Shown piece by piece: positions 53,327 through 63,315 of a stretch of DNA of 64,000 bases. The number at the start of each line of letters is the position of its first letter. The first letter of the stretch is position 1. The notes under the pieces are model-generated. The model saw only the letters and a program-made list of their open reading frames with translations. It did not search any database and was not told the origin of the DNA. The stretch is from Oxalobacteraceae bacterium (GTDB taxonomy: Bacteria; Pseudomonadota; Gammaproteobacteria; Burkholderiales; Burkholderiaceae_D). The position numbers and the translations under genes were made by a program. The stretch is taken from the NCBI GenBank assembly GCA_947448025.1, contig CANFLV010000011.1:62001-126000 (forward strand), written 5' to 3'.

Positions 53327-55453
53327 TTAGGCCTTGGCGATATTCTCCGCCGACATCGGCAGCTGGCGTACCCGCTTGCCGGTCGCAGTGAACAAGGCAT
53401 TCGCTACCGCTGGCGCGATCAGCGCGGTCGCCGGTTCACCGATACCGCCCGGCTTTTCCGTGCTCGGCACCAGAACGACATCGATTTTCGGCGCTTCATT
53501 CATGCGCAGGATCGGATAGTCATTGAAGTTCGACTGCTGCACGCGGCCTTTTTCGAGCGTGATCTTGCCCGACAAGGCGGCGGTCAGGCCGAACATGATG
53601 CTCGACTGGATTTGCGCTTCGACCGTATCCGGATTGACCATGTGGCCAAGGTCGGCAGCGACGGTGACGCGGTGCACGCGGATCGCGTTATCCTTGATCG
53701 AAATTTCCGCGACCTGCGCCATGTAGGTATCGTAACCTTCCATGAGCGCGATGCCGAGCGTGCGGCCAGCCGGCAGGGGCTTGCCCCAGCCCGCCTTGTC
53801 CGCGGCCAGCTTCAATACATTCGCAAAGCGTGGCTGCTTGGACAGCATATCCATGCGATACGCATACGGATCCTTGCCCGCCGCCGCTGCCATTTCATCG
53901 ACGAAGCTTTCATTCGCAAAGGCATTGAAGGCATGGCTGACAGAACGCCAGTAACCGACGCGTAAGCCGCTGTCATGGATCACAAGGTCATGCTGGGTAT
54001 TGGCGATCTCGTAAGGACCGACGCCAGCTTCGACCATGAAGGGATCCATGGTGTCGACTGGCAGGCCAAAGGCGCGCTGCGTGACCGACTGCGAGGTGAC
54101 CTTGAACGTCAGCGCCTGCGGCTTGCCATTCGCATCGAGCGCAGCGCTCAACTGATTGACGGCCATAGGGCGGTAGTAATCGTGGGTGGTGTCGTCTTCA
54201 CGTGTCCACAGCAGCTTGACCGGCTTGCCGACGGCCTTGGAAATTTGCGCTGCCTGCACGATAAAGTCGAGTTCCAGACGTCGGCCAAAGCCGCCGCCGA
54301 GGAAGGTCGTCTTCAGCGTGATGTCCTCCGGCTTGATGCCAAGCGCTCCGGCGACGGCGCCTTGCGCACCTTGCTGGAATTGCGTCGGTCCGATCAGCAG
54401 GCATTTGCCATCCTTGAAGTCGGCCGTGAAATTCATCGGCTCCAGCGTCGCATGCGCGAGCAGGGGCGAGACGTATTCCGCGCTGATGGTTTTGGCGGCG
54501 CCTTTCATGGCGGCGGCGACATCGCCGTTCGCCTTGATCGGCAAGACCTTGTTCTTGCCTGACGCTGTGCGTATGCCGGCCAGCATGCTGTCCGTGCTGA
54601 TCGCAGCCACTGCGCCCTCATCCCAGACGATGGTCAGCGTTTCGCGCGCCTTTTTCGCACGCCAGTAGCTGTTCGCAACGACGGCCACGCCATCGGGAAT
54701 CATGACGACATCGATCACGCCCGGCATTGCGCGCGCCTTGCTGGAATCGAAGCTCTTGACGGTGCCGCCAATGACAGGACATTGCTCTAGCGAGGCGTAG
54801 ACCATGCCCGGCAATTTCACGTCAATACCGAATTCGGCTTTGCCATTGACTTTGGATGGCGAGTCGAGGCGCTTCGTGGCTTTACCCACGATTTTGAAAT
54901 CTTTCGGATCCTTGAGCTTGACGTCGGTCGGCACCGGCAGCTTCGAGGCCGCTTCGGCGAGCGAGCCATAGCTTGCCTTCTTGCCGCCGGGGCCGATGAC
55001 GACGCCGTTTTCAGCGACCAGCTTGGCTGCGTCGATATTCCATTTTGCCGCCGCTGCGCTAATAAGCATCATGCGCACTTGCGCGCCACCGATGCGCAGC
55101 TTTTCCCAGCCTTCGCGTACCGAAGTCGAGCCGCCGGTGAGTTGGCCGCCGAGCAGGGCGTTGACGTAGACTTCATTAGGTGGCGCGATGGCAACCTTGA
55201 TCTGGTTCAGGCGGACATTGAGTTCTTCGGCGATCAGCATCGGCAACGCGGTATAGACGCCCTGGCCCATTTCCGAGCGCGCTGAAATCAGCGTAATCGT
55301 GTTGTTATCGGCAATATGCACCCACGCATTCGGCGTGTACAAAGTGCCGGCAGCCTGGGCTTCAGGAATCGAGCCCGGCAAATTCACGGCGAGCATCAGG
55401 CCGCCAGTGGCGAGCGCGGTGGACTTTAAAAAATCACGACGGGTAATAGTCAT
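53327..55453 (-). CDS. iorB: Molybdenum hydroxylase large subunit (IorB-like, aldehyde oxidase/xanthine dehydrogenase family)
   Basis: 708 aa. A twin-arginine signal TRRDFLKSTALATGG followed by a hydrophobic stretch and PGSIPEAQA indicates periplasmic export with its partner. Moco-domain landmarks: MGQGVYTALPMLIAEEL, TTFLGGGFGRRLELDF and the C-terminal PGGIGEPATALIAPAVANA with the catalytic Glu (GGIGEP). IorB-type enzymes hydroxylate N-heterocycles or oxidise aldehydes; the substrate cannot be told. 11 bp after iorA; no cytochrome c subunit gene alongside. Confidence 0.9.
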   Translation of the reverse strand: MTITRRDFLKSTALATGGLMLAVNLPGSIPEAQAAGTLYTPNAWVHIADNNTITLISARSEMGQGVYTALPMLIAEELNVRLNQIKVAIAPPNEVYVNALLGGQLTGGSTSVREGWEKLRIGGAQVRMMLISAAAAKWNIDAAKLVAENGVVIGPGGKKASYGSLAEAASKLPVPTDVKLKDPKDFKIVGKATKRLDSPSKVNGKAEFGIDVKLPGMVYASLEQCPVIGGTVKSFDSSKARAMPGVIDVVMIPDGVAVVANSYWRAKKARETLTIVWDEGAVAAISTDSMLAGIRTASGKNKVLPIKANGDVAAAMKGAAKTISAEYVSPLLAHATLEPMNFTADFKDGKCLLIGPTQFQQGAQGAVAGALGIKPEDITLKTTFLGGGFGRRLELDFIVQAAQISKAVGKPVKLLWTREDDTTHDYYRPMAVNQLSAALDANGKPQALTFKVTSQSVTQRAFGLPVDTMDPFMVEAGVGPYEIANTQHDLVIHDSGLRVGYWRSVSHAFNAFANESFVDEMAAAAGKDPYAYRMDMLSKQPRFANVLKLAADKAGWGKPLPAGRTLGIALMEGYDTYMAQVAEISIKDNAIRVHRVTVAADLGHMVNPDTVEAQIQSSIMFGLTAALSGKITLEKGRVQQSNFNDYPILRMNEAPKIDVVLVPSTEKPGGIGEPATALIAPAVANALFTATGKRVRQLPMSAENIAKA

Positions 55454-55464
55454 TGTCGGTCCCC

Positions 55465-55935
55465 TTAAGCAGCAGTCTTGCGCATTTCGGCGGCAGCGGT
55501 GTGGATCGCAGCCTTGATGCGGTTATAGGTGCCGCAGCGGCAGATGTTGCCGCTCATGGCGCTTTCGATGTCGGCATCAGTTGGATTCTTGTTCGTGCGC
55601 AACAGCGCTTCGGCGCTCATCAGCTGGCCCGACTGGCAGTAGCCGCATTGCGGTACATCGTGCGCGATCCAGGCTTTTTGCAGCGGATGGCTATTGTCTT
55701 TCGAGAGGCTCTCGACGGTCGTGATCTTCTTGCCGGCGACAGCTGACAGCGGCGTCTGGCATGAGCGTACTGGCTTGCCATCAATTTGCACAGTGCAGGC
55801 GCCGCACAGGGCTGCGCCACAGCCGAATTTCGTGCCGGTCAAACCGATTTCATCGCGTATCACCCACAGCAATGGTGTGTCGGCTTCAGAAGTGGCCGAA
55901 ATGGCACGGCCGTTGAGGTTGAAACTGATGGTCAT
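55465..55935 (-). CDS. iorA: (2Fe-2S)-binding small subunit (IorA-like)
   Basis: 156 aa. The plant-ferredoxin-type cluster is [18 protein letters not shown] with a further RSC (C-x4-C-x2-C...C). The second cluster domain has [16 protein letters not shown] and [15 protein letters not shown]. Transfers electrons from the Moco of the large subunit. No signal peptide of its own, consistent with hitch-hiking export on IorB. Divergent from cysT with a 180-bp spacer. Confidence 0.94.
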   Translation of the reverse strand: MTISFNLNGRAISATSEADTPLLWVIRDEIGLTGTKFGCGAALCGACTVQIDGKPVRSCQTPLSAVAGKKITTVESLSKDNSHPLQKAWIAHDVPQCGYCQSGQLMSAEALLRTNKNPTDADIESAMSGNICRCGTYNRIKAAIHTAAAEMRKTAA

Positions 55936-56038
55936 GGAGTCTCCGTTGAAGTTATTGGATGCGGCAAGCAGCTTATCAGATTTCTATATGGAAAGTAGTT
56001 TCGACAATTGATATGCGCGGGGCTTCTAAGTAAATGAC

Positions 56039-56050
56039 AAATGATTCGTT
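56039..56050 (+). promoter_or_regulatory. Shared 12-mer upstream of cysT (candidate CysB-related site)
   Basis: AAATGATTCGTT, 65 bp before the cysT start, differing at one base from the 12-mer 56 bp before sbp. The 180-bp spacer is AT-rich and must also contain the divergent iorA promoter. Confidence 0.4.
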
Positions 56051-56115
56051 TTCTTTATAACTTTAGAGTGTGAATATGGCATTCGATCAGTTGAATTTGT
56101 AATAAAGAAAAATCC

Positions 56116-57000
56116 ATGAGTCCTGTTTTGCATCCTGTTTCGCCAACTTCCGTGAGTGCGCTGCGCAAGCCCGCGCCGTTTCGCGTTTTGCCCGGCTTCC
56201 GGCTGACGCTGGGTTTCACGCTGTTCTATTTGGCGCTGATCGTCCTGATCCCGCTGTCGGCCGTCTTCCTGAAAACCTTCACCCTGAGCTGGCCAGCGTT
56301 CTGGGCGGCTGTCACGTCCGAGCGCGTGGTCGCCTCGTATGAATTGACGTTCGGCGCGTCGCTGATTGCCGCCTTGCTCAATGTGGTCTTTGGCGGCATC
56401 GTCGCCTGGGTGCTGGTGCGTTACCAATTTCCCGGTAAAAAAATCATCGACGCGCTCGTTGATTTGCCCTTTGCCTTGCCCACCGCTGTGGCCGGCATTG
56501 CGCTCACCGCGCTGTATTCGCCGCATGGCTGGTTTGGCCGCTACCTCGAAGCCTTCGGTATCAAGGTCGCCTTCACGCCGCTGGGCGTGGTCGTGGCGCT
56601 GACTTTTATCGGCTTGCCCTTCGTGGTGCGCACGGTGCAGCCGGTGCTCGAAGACGCCGAGCGCGAACTCGAAGAAGCCGCCGCCAGCCTGGGCGCGACG
56701 CGTCTGCAAACCTTTTGGCGCGTGGTTCTGCCGACCATCCTGCCGGCGCTGCTGACCGGCTTTGCGCTGGCCTTCGCGCGTGCCACCGGCGAATACGGCT
56801 CCGTCATTTTCATCGCCGGGAACATGCCGATGGTGTCGGAAATTACGCCGCTGTTCATCATCACCAAACTCGAGCAATACGACTATGCCGGCGCGACCGC
56901 GATTGCTGTCGTGATGCTCAGCGCGTCATTCCTGCTGCTGCTGGCGATTAACGTTTTACAAGCCTGGACCCGTAATCGTGGCCGGGCACGGAGGCAATGA
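56116..57000 (+). CDS. cysT: Sulfate ABC transporter permease
   Basis: 294 aa, six hydrophobic segments. [23 protein letters not shown] (cut) near the N-terminus, [20 protein letters not shown], the EAA loop [21 protein letters not shown] that docks on CysA, and [17 protein letters not shown]. First of three abutting genes cysT-cysW-cysA; the stop is 1 bp before the cysW ATG. Confidence 0.96.
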   Translation: MSPVLHPVSPTSVSALRKPAPFRVLPGFRLTLGFTLFYLALIVLIPLSAVFLKTFTLSWPAFWAAVTSERVVASYELTFGASLIAALLNVVFGGIVAWVLVRYQFPGKKIIDALVDLPFALPTAVAGIALTALYSPHGWFGRYLEAFGIKVAFTPLGVVVALTFIGLPFVVRTVQPVLEDAERELEEAAASLGATRLQTFWRVVLPTILPALLTGFALAFARATGEYGSVIFIAGNMPMVSEITPLFIITKLEQYDYAGATAIAVVMLSASFLLLLAINVLQAWTRNRGRARRQ

Positions 57001-57001
57001 C

Positions 57002-57898
57002 ATGACGGCTGCTCTCACTTCACCAATCGCACAGCGCGGCGAACCGGTGCATGCCATTTCCGCGGCGACGCTGGAACCAGTCTGGGTGCGCGCCACGCTG
57101 ATCACGATCGCGCTGCTGTTTTTGACATTATTCCTGTTCGTGCCGGTCGTCGCGGTTTTTGCTGAAGCATTCAAGAAGGGCTGGCAAGCGTATCTGGCCG
57201 CGATCCTCGCCGACGATGCCTGGTCGGCGATCCAATTGACCTTGCTGGTGGCGGTCATCGCGGTGCCGCTGAACCTCGTCTTCGGCGTCGCTGCTGCCTG
57301 GTGCATCGCGAAGTTCGAATTCCGCGGCAAGAACATCCTGCTCACGCTGATCGACCTGCCGTTTTCGGTCTCGCCCGTCATTTCCGGCTTGATCTATGTG
57401 CTGATCTTTGGTGCGCAGGGCTGGTTCGGTCCCTGGCTGCGCGAGCACGATATCAAGATTCTGTTTGCCGTGCCCGGCATCGTGCTGGCGACGATCTTCG
57501 TGACGTTTCCGTTTGTGGCGCGTGAATTGATTCCGCTGATGCAGTCACAGGGCAGCGAAGAAGAAGAAGCGGCGCTGGTACTGGGCGCCTCGGGCTGGAA
57601 GACTTTTTGGCATGTCACGCTGCCGAATATCAAATGGGGTTTGCTGTATGGCGTGATTCTTTGCAATGCGCGCGCCATGGGCGAGTTCGGTGCGGTCTCG
57701 GTGGTCTCCGGGCACATCCGCGGCGAGACCAACACGATTCCGCTGCAAGTCGAGATTCTCTATAACGAATACAACTTTTCCGCGGCCTTTGCTGTCGCCT
57801 CGCTGTTGGCCTTGCTGGCACTGGTGACGCTGGCGCTGAAGTCGTGGATTGAATGGCGCGCGCAGGCGTCGACCGCACAGCTGCACAAGGAGCATTGA
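57002..57898 (+). CDS. cysW: Sulfate ABC transporter permease
   Basis: 298 aa. [20 protein letters not shown] and the EAA loop [22 protein letters not shown], then [21 protein letters not shown]: the standard CysW series. Six hydrophobic segments. Start at 57002 ([11 protein letters not shown]); an upstream in-frame ATG-type codon at 56978 lies within cysT. The stop is 2 bp before the cysA ATG. Confidence 0.96.
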   Translation: MTAALTSPIAQRGEPVHAISAATLEPVWVRATLITIALLFLTLFLFVPVVAVFAEAFKKGWQAYLAAILADDAWSAIQLTLLVAVIAVPLNLVFGVAAAWCIAKFEFRGKNILLTLIDLPFSVSPVISGLIYVLIFGAQGWFGPWLREHDIKILFAVPGIVLATIFVTFPFVARELIPLMQSQGSEEEEAALVLGASGWKTFWHVTLPNIKWGLLYGVILCNARAMGEFGAVSVVSGHIRGETNTIPLQVEILYNEYNFSAAFAVASLLALLALVTLALKSWIEWRAQASTAQLHKEH

Positions 57899-57900
57899 AC

Positions 57901-58968
57901 ATGGCCATTGAAGTCAAGAACATCACTAAACGTTTCGGCGATTTCGTCGGCCTCAACGACGTCTCGCTGAGTTTTCCTTCGGGAGAATTGACGGCTTTGC
58001 TCGGTCCTTCCGGCTGCGGCAAGACCACGCTTTTGCGCATCATCGCCGGGCTGGAACAAGCCGACTCGGGTCAGGTCCTGCTCGACGGCGAAGACGCCTC
58101 GGCGCAGCATGTGCGCGAACGCCAGGTCGGTTTCGTGTTCCAGCACTATGCCTTGTTCAAGCACATGACCGTGTTTGAAAACATCGCTTTCGGCCTGCGC
58201 GTGAAGCCGCGCGCTAGCCGTCCTGGTGAGGCCGCGATCCGGCAAAAGGTCATGCAATTACTGGAACTCGTGCAGCTCGACTGGCTCGCGGATCGCTACC
58301 CGCCGCAGCTCTCGGGTGGCCAGCGCCAGCGCATTGCGCTCGCGCGCGCACTCGCGGTTGAGCCGCGCGTTTTGCTGCTCGATGAACCCTTCGGCGCGCT
58401 CGACGCCAAGGTACGCAAGGAATTGCGCCGCTGGCTAAGGCGCCTGCATGATGATCTGCATGTCACCAGCATCTTCGTCACGCATGATCAGGAAGAAGCC
58501 CTCGAAGTCGCTGATCAGGTGGTGTTGATGAACAAGGGAAGAGTCGAGCAGATCGGTGCACCCGCCGAGGTCTATAACCATCCGGCCTCGCCCTTTGTGT
58601 ATGGCTTCCTCGGTCATGTGAACCTGTTCCATGGTCGCCTGCATGAAGGTGTGCTCGATGCCGGCGGCGTCACGTTCGATGCACCCGGCCACGGCGAAGC
58701 ACAGCATGCGCAAGGCGTCGGCTTTGTGCGTCCGCACGAGCTCGATGTCGATCGCTATTCGCCAGGGGCTACCGGCATCGTGGTGCAATTGCGCCGCGCG
58801 CATGCGATCGGACCGCTGGCGCAGCTCGATCTTGAGCGTGACGACAACGGCCAGATGATCGAGGCGGTGATTCCGAACGAACGATTTGCCGCGCTCGGAT
58901 TACGCGAGGGCGAGACCCTGGTCGTGAAGCCGCGCCGCCTGCAGGTTTTTGTTGACCACGCTTCCTGA
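57901..58968 (+). CDS. cysA: Sulfate/thiosulfate ABC transporter ATPase
   Basis: 355 aa. Walker [11 protein letters not shown]-loop FVFQHYALF, signature [15 protein letters not shown], Walker [13 protein letters not shown] and H-loop VTHDQEEAL. The C-terminal TOBE-type domain has [12 protein letters not shown]. Start at 57901; the frame is open 16 codons further into cysW but the family begins at [12 protein letters not shown]. Followed 9 bp later by a cysB-type regulator. Confidence 0.96.
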   Translation: MAIEVKNITKRFGDFVGLNDVSLSFPSGELTALLGPSGCGKTTLLRIIAGLEQADSGQVLLDGEDASAQHVRERQVGFVFQHYALFKHMTVFENIAFGLRVKPRASRPGEAAIRQKVMQLLELVQLDWLADRYPPQLSGGQRQRIALARALAVEPRVLLLDEPFGALDAKVRKELRRWLRRLHDDLHVTSIFVTHDQEEALEVADQVVLMNKGRVEQIGAPAEVYNHPASPFVYGFLGHVNLFHGRLHEGVLDAGGVTFDAPGHGEAQHAQGVGFVRPHELDVDRYSPGATGIVVQLRRAHAIGPLAQLDLERDDNGQMIEAVIPNERFAALGLREGETLVVKPRRLQVFVDHAS

Positions 58969-58977
58969 GGAGTCAAG

Positions 58978-59907
58978 ATGAACTTCCAGCAATTACGCTC
59001 GATACGCGAAGCGGCGCGCTGCGGCTTTAACCTCACAGAAGTGGCGAATGTGCTGTTCACTTCGCAACCCGGCGTGAGCCGGCAAATCCGCGAGCTTGAA
59101 GAAGAACTCGGCGTCGATATCTTTGTCCGTAATGGCAAACGCCTGACCGGCCTGACCGATCCCGGTCGTGGCATCCTGCAAATCGTCGAGCGCCTGCTGA
59201 TCGAAGCCGAGAACCTGCAGCAGGCCAGCAAGGATTACACCGGCGTCGAGCGCGGTACCTTACGTATCGCCACGACCCATACCCAGGCACGCTACGTCTT
59301 GCCGAAAGTCGTGCAGGGTTTTCGCCATGCCTTTCCGGAAGTGCGCATCGCCTTGCAGCAGAGCTCACCCGAACATATCGCTGAATGGGTCTTGTCCGGC
59401 AAGGCCGACATTGGCATTGCCACTGAGGGCTTGAGCCAGTTTCACGATCTCGTGTCCTTTCCCTGCTATCGCTGGCACCACGCCATCGTCGTGCCGGACG
59501 GGCATCCGCTGTTGAAAATCGAGCGCGTGAGCCTGGCCGATCTCGCGGCCTATCCGCTCATTACCTATGATCTTGGCTTTACTGGCCGCAGCCATATCGA
59601 TGCCGCATTTCATGCGCAAGGTTTTGCACCCGACATTGTCTTGACGGCGATGGATTCGGATGTGATCCAGCAGTATGTGGCGCTCGGGCTTGGTGTCGGC
59701 ATCATTGCGTCGATGGCGCTGGAAAAGGCGGGCGCGGGCGGTTTGCAGCCTATCGATGCGCGCCATCTGTTTGCCGAAAACGTAACGCGACTGGCGGTAC
59801 GACGGGGGACGTATTTACGTGCTTACATGCTGGAGTTCATTGTGCAGTTCGCGCCGGAACTGACGCGGGAAACGGTCACGGCGGCACTGGCGCCAGTGGT
59901 CGAATGA
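58978..59907 (+). CDS. cysB: CysB-family LysR regulator
   Basis: 309 aa. N-terminal LysR helix-turn-helix: EVANVLFTSQPGVSRQIRELEEELG. The CysB subgroup is marked by MNFQQLRSIREAARCGFNLTEVA and ATTHTQARYVLPKVV in the effector domain, which binds N-acetylserine/O-acetylserine or sulfate. It probably activates sbp and cysTWA under sulfur limitation. GAGGAGT ribosome site 5-11 bp upstream. Cbl is the alternative name if a second paralogue exists. Convergent with the following lipoprotein gene (19-bp gap). Confidence 0.94.
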   Translation: MNFQQLRSIREAARCGFNLTEVANVLFTSQPGVSRQIRELEEELGVDIFVRNGKRLTGLTDPGRGILQIVERLLIEAENLQQASKDYTGVERGTLRIATTHTQARYVLPKVVQGFRHAFPEVRIALQQSSPEHIAEWVLSGKADIGIATEGLSQFHDLVSFPCYRWHHAIVVPDGHPLLKIERVSLADLAAYPLITYDLGFTGRSHIDAAFHAQGFAPDIVLTAMDSDVIQQYVALGLGVGIIASMALEKAGAGGLQPIDARHLFAENVTRLAVRRGTYLRAYMLEFIVQFAPELTRETVTAALAPVVE

Positions 59908-59926
59908 GCCGCACTTAAATTGCCAC

Positions 59927-61030
59927 TCAAGGCATCAGTACTTTGCCTGCCGCCTGCTTCTGGTGGATCGCCACGATGGTCGTATCGATCATGTTCAGGC
60001 GTGCGATGGTCGCCGGATGCAGCGCCGTGTAGCCATTGGCCACGCTAGGCGGATAGTCGAAGGCCAGTCGCTTCCAGAAGACCGGCGCATTGTCGATACC
60101 ATAGCCGCCGCGTGCAGTCAGATACAGCGCCAGTTTGTCGGCGGCGATATCGAGTTCCTGCGGCATGGGTTTCACGCCCGAGGTGCCGCGCATGGTGGCC
60201 TTGTCCGGATGCATGCGGATCAGGTTATCGATGACGCTGCCGGCGGCGGCGCTCATCTTCATTTTTTGCGCATGGCCGAGCGCGTTGTGCGCCATCTCAC
60301 GCGCCAGCACATACGCGAGCTCCTGGTCGGAGCGCACGAAACTGAGCATGCCGCGCGTGATCAGCATGCGCCGGCCATCGTTATAGGCGGCGGCCACATC
60401 GGTATTGCCCAGTTCAATACTGAAACCACAGGCGCGCGTGAGCGGCACCGACATCGTCAGCGCTTGCCCTCCGCGCAGCACGCTCAGGCGCACGCTGCTC
60501 AGGGTCGACACCAGCGGCCCGAGCACGGTAGCGGCCTTGCGTTCGGCATCTTCGCCTTGTGGCAGTGGCTTCTCTTCTGCAGTCAATAAAATATCACCAC
60601 GCTTGATGCCAGCTTTGGCCGCGCCGCTGCCGGGCAAGACATCCATGACTTGCAGGCGTTCTTCGAGGCCGAACATTTTTTGCGCAGCGTCGGCAAAATC
60701 AGAGGAGTAGGAGTAGCGGTTTTTCGCGGTGAAGCCGAGCAGGCTGCGCGCATTGCCACGGCAGAGTTCGGTGTTATTGACCAGCATCGGTGCGGCCACA
60801 CGATACAGGCGATCTTGCTGCACGACCCAGGCGCGCATGCTGTCCTGTTCGGCCGTGCTGACCGGCGGCAGGACCGCGGCGGGGGCAGTCGGCACCTGTG
60901 TCAGCTGGCTCGACGTTGGTGCTGGCGGCGGCGTGACGCAGGCGCCGAGAAACAGGAGTGACGCGAGCGCGGCCAGCCGCAGGCACAGGTACTGGCGCTT
61001 CGATATGTCCCCGTGCTGCTGGCTGGCCAT
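59927..61030 (-). CDS. Lipoprotein with PDZ-like and degenerate M48 peptidase domains
   Basis: 367 aa. A lipoprotein signal ends in LLFLGAC, then a Pro-rich linker. A PDZ-like segment (VMDVLPGSGAAKAGIKRGDILLTAEE in part) precedes an M48-like domain in which the zinc motif HExxH reads REMAHNALGH: the first His is Arg (codon 60299-60301), while Glu and the second His are kept. The third-ligand region reads DIAADKLAL instead of ExxxD. So peptidase activity is doubtful. Start at 61030 follows AAAGGGA by 5-6 bp; the ATG at 61036 is possible. Distal gene of the ileS-lspA-coaBC-dut run. Confidence 0.82.
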   Translation of the reverse strand: MASQQHGDISKRQYLCLRLAALASLLFLGACVTPPPAPTSSQLTQVPTAPAAVLPPVSTAEQDSMRAWVVQQDRLYRVAAPMLVNNTELCRGNARSLLGFTAKNRYSYSSDFADAAQKMFGLEERLQVMDVLPGSGAAKAGIKRGDILLTAEEKPLPQGEDAERKAATVLGPLVSTLSSVRLSVLRGGQALTMSVPLTRACGFSIELGNTDVAAAYNDGRRMLITRGMLSFVRSDQELAYVLAREMAHNALGHAQKMKMSAAAGSVIDNLIRMHPDKATMRGTSGVKPMPQELDIAADKLALYLTARGGYGIDNAPVFWKRLAFDYPPSVANGYTALHPATIARLNMIDTTIVAIHQKQAAGKVLMP

Positions 61031-61040
61031 GGTCATCCCT

Positions 61041-61490
61041 TTATTGTTTGCCGGTACTGCCGAAGCCGCCCGTGCCGCGTTCGCTGGTATCAAAATCTTC
61101 GACCACATTGAATGCAACTTGCAACACCGGTACGATGACTAATTGCGCCAGCCGTTCCATCGGGTTCAGTGTAAATGCCGTTTGCCCGCGATTCCAGGTC
61201 GAGACCATCAATTGCCCCTGATAATCCGAGTCGATCAGGCCGACCAAGTTCCCCAGCACGATGCCATGTTTATGACCCATGCCGCTGCGTGGCAGGATCA
61301 TTGCCGCATAAGCCGGGTCGGCAATGTGGATCGCGAGACCCGTCGGCACGAGATGGGTTTCACCGGGTTGTATTGTCAACGGCGCATCGAGGCAGGCGCG
61401 CAGGTCGAGACCGGCGCTGCCCGGCGTGGCATAGGCAGGCATCTGCGCTTGCATGCGGGCGTCGAGGATTTTTACGTTAACTGTTTTCAT
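61041..61490 (-). CDS. dut: dUTP diphosphatase
   Basis: 149 aa trimeric dUTPase. All five motifs are visible: GSAGLDLRA (1), [10 protein letters not shown] (2), [10 protein letters not shown] (3), RLAQLVIVP (4) and the C-terminal GTGGFGSTG (5). Cleaves dUTP to dUMP and pyrophosphate. Start at 61490; the frame opens 18 codons upstream inside coaBC but without similarity. 50 bp follow the coaBC stop. Confidence 0.97.
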   Translation of the reverse strand: MKTVNVKILDARMQAQMPAYATPGSAGLDLRACLDAPLTIQPGETHLVPTGLAIHIADPAYAAMILPRSGMGHKHGIVLGNLVGLIDSDYQGQLMVSTWNRGQTAFTLNPMERLAQLVIVPVLQVAFNVVEDFDTSERGTGGFGSTGKQ

Positions 61491-61540
61491 GTCGGCGTCT
61501 GCTCTTGAATCTGTTGGAGTGAAAAATGAAAGTCGCGCGG

Positions 61541-62731
61541 TCACAGCCGCACAGCGATCGCCGCGATCAGTTCCCGTGCCAGCGCCTGCTTGCCTGCGCG
61601 CGGCAAGGCGACATGGCCGGCTGCGTCAAATAGCACCAGCTCATTGTCGTCACGGCCGAAGGTCTGGTGGCCGATATTACCGACCAGAAGTGGGATGTTC
61701 TTTTTCAGGCGCTTGGCTTCGGCGTGCTGCAAGAGCCTCTCTGATTCTGCCGCAAAGCCGACGCAGTAAGGCGCGTCATGGCGTGCGGCGACCTCGGCGA
61801 GGATATCGGGATTGGGCGCAAATTCCAGTGCCGGTGTCTTGCCGTCCTGGTCCTTCTTGATTTTCTGGGTCGAGGCATTGCTGACATGCCAGTCGGCGAC
61901 GGCAGCCACGGCGATGAACACTTCATTGCCTCCGACCGTAGCCATGACCGCCTCATGCATTTGCCGCGCACTCGTAATGTCGATGCGCTTTACACCATAG
62001 GGTGTGGTCAAAGCCGTCGGCCCGGAGACCAGTGTCACGACCGCACCGGCTTCACGCGCCGCACGCGCGATCGCGTAGCCCATTTTGCCGGACGACAGAT
62101 TTGTAATGCCGCGCACCGGATCAATCGGCTCGAAGGTCGGACCGGCAGTCACGAGGACGCGTTTGCCTTGCAAGACTTTCTGCTGGAAAGCGGCGATGAT
62201 TTCTTCAAGAAGTTGCTCCGGTTCGAGCATGCGCCCGAGTCCGGTTTCGCCGCAAGCTTGTTCGCCTGTGCCGGGGCCGAGCACATGGATGCCGTCGGCT
62301 TTCAATTGCGCGACATTGCGTTGCGTGGCCGGGTTTTGCCACATCTCGACATTCATGGCGGGGGCGACCAGCAGCGGCAAGGCGTGCGGGCGAGCAAGGC
62401 AGAGTGTCGACAGCAAATCATCGCAACGTCCCTGCACCAGCTTGGCCATGAAGTCCGCCGAGCAGGGCGCCAGCACAATCGCATCGGCATGCCGCGTGAG
62501 ATCGATATGCGCCATGTTATTGCCCACGCGCGCATCCCACTGGCTAGTGTAGACGGTCTGTCCCGACAGGGCTTGCATGGTGACGGGCGTAATGAAATGC
62601 GTGGCGGCTTCGGTCATGACGACTTGCACCGATGCGCCAGCCTTGATCAGCGCGCGTGTCAGCTCCGCAGCCTTGTAGCAGGCGATGCCGCCGGTGAGGC
62701 CGAGAACGATTTTTTTACCAGCCAAGTCCAT
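61541..62731 (-). CDS. coaBC: Bifunctional phosphopantothenoylcysteine decarboxylase / phosphopantothenate-cysteine ligase
   Basis: 396 aa. CoaC half (FMN): [18 protein letters not shown], the [15 protein letters not shown] substrate motif and the catalytic Cys in [13 protein letters not shown]. CoaB half: [19 protein letters not shown] (CTP site), [13 protein letters not shown] and AAVADW. Carries out two steps of coenzyme A synthesis. Twenty-four bp after lspA; coaBC-dut is the common bacterial order. Confidence 0.97.
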   Translation of the reverse strand: MDLAGKKIVLGLTGGIACYKAAELTRALIKAGASVQVVMTEAATHFITPVTMQALSGQTVYTSQWDARVGNNMAHIDLTRHADAIVLAPCSADFMAKLVQGRCDDLLSTLCLARPHALPLLVAPAMNVEMWQNPATQRNVAQLKADGIHVLGPGTGEQACGETGLGRMLEPEQLLEEIIAAFQQKVLQGKRVLVTAGPTFEPIDPVRGITNLSSGKMGYAIARAAREAGAVVTLVSGPTALTTPYGVKRIDITSARQMHEAVMATVGGNEVFIAVAAVADWHVSNASTQKIKKDQDGKTPALEFAPNPDILAEVAARHDAPYCVGFAAESERLLQHAEAKRLKKNIPLLVGNIGHQTFGRDDNELVLFDAAGHVALPRAGKQALARELIAAIAVRL

Positions 62732-62755
62732 TTGCGCTCCGGAGTGGATGCTTAG

Positions 62756-63256
62756 TTATTTATTAACGCGTCGCAGTTCATCAAGCACAAACAATACCGC
62801 ACCAACGCAGATTGCGCTATCGGCAACATTGAACGCCGGCCAATGCGCACCAGCGATATGGAAGTCGAGGAAATCAATCACATGGCCATACAGCGCACGG
62901 TCGAGCACATTGCCGATCGCGCCACCGAGTACCAGCGACAGCGCCCAGCAAAACAGATTCTGGCCTGCGTGTTTTTTCAGCAGATAGACAATGAACAGTG
63001 CCGCGGCACTGCCTATGCCAATAAAGAAATAGCGTTGCCAGCCGCCTTCGGAAGCGAGGAAGCTGAAAGCCGCACCCTTGTTATAGACCAGCACGAGGTT
63101 GAAGTAGTCAGTGACGAGCTTGGCTTCGCCATAGGTGAACAACTGCGTGATGGTGATCTTGCTGAGCTGGTCAAGCAGTAGCACGACAAAGGCAATGCCC
63201 AGCCACGGCAGCAGACTGGTATTCGAATTTGAGGAAAAACGGTTTTTGCTAGCCAT
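62756..63256 (-). CDS. lspA: Lipoprotein signal peptidase (signal peptidase II)
   Basis: 166 aa, four hydrophobic segments. LDQLSKITI at the first helix, [16 protein letters not shown], and the two catalytic aspartates in [12 protein letters not shown] and [12 protein letters not shown]. Cleaves prolipoproteins such as the one encoded at 59927-61030. It follows ileS by 59 bp, the usual ileS-lspA pairing. Confidence 0.97.
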   Translation of the reverse strand: MASKNRFSSNSNTSLLPWLGIAFVVLLLDQLSKITITQLFTYGEAKLVTDYFNLVLVYNKGAAFSFLASEGGWQRYFFIGIGSAAALFIVYLLKKHAGQNLFCWALSLVLGGAIGNVLDRALYGHVIDFLDFHIAGAHWPAFNVADSAICVGAVLFVLDELRRVNK

Positions 63257-63315
63257 GGTCGCCTGATCAGGATGAAGCGCCGGCGACCGGAATGGCCGCC
63301 GGCTTTAGTCATACT

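Noticed and set aside
61778-62755. 325-codon frame antisense to coaBC
   Set aside because: No family resemblance; coaBC motifs on the other strand are complete.
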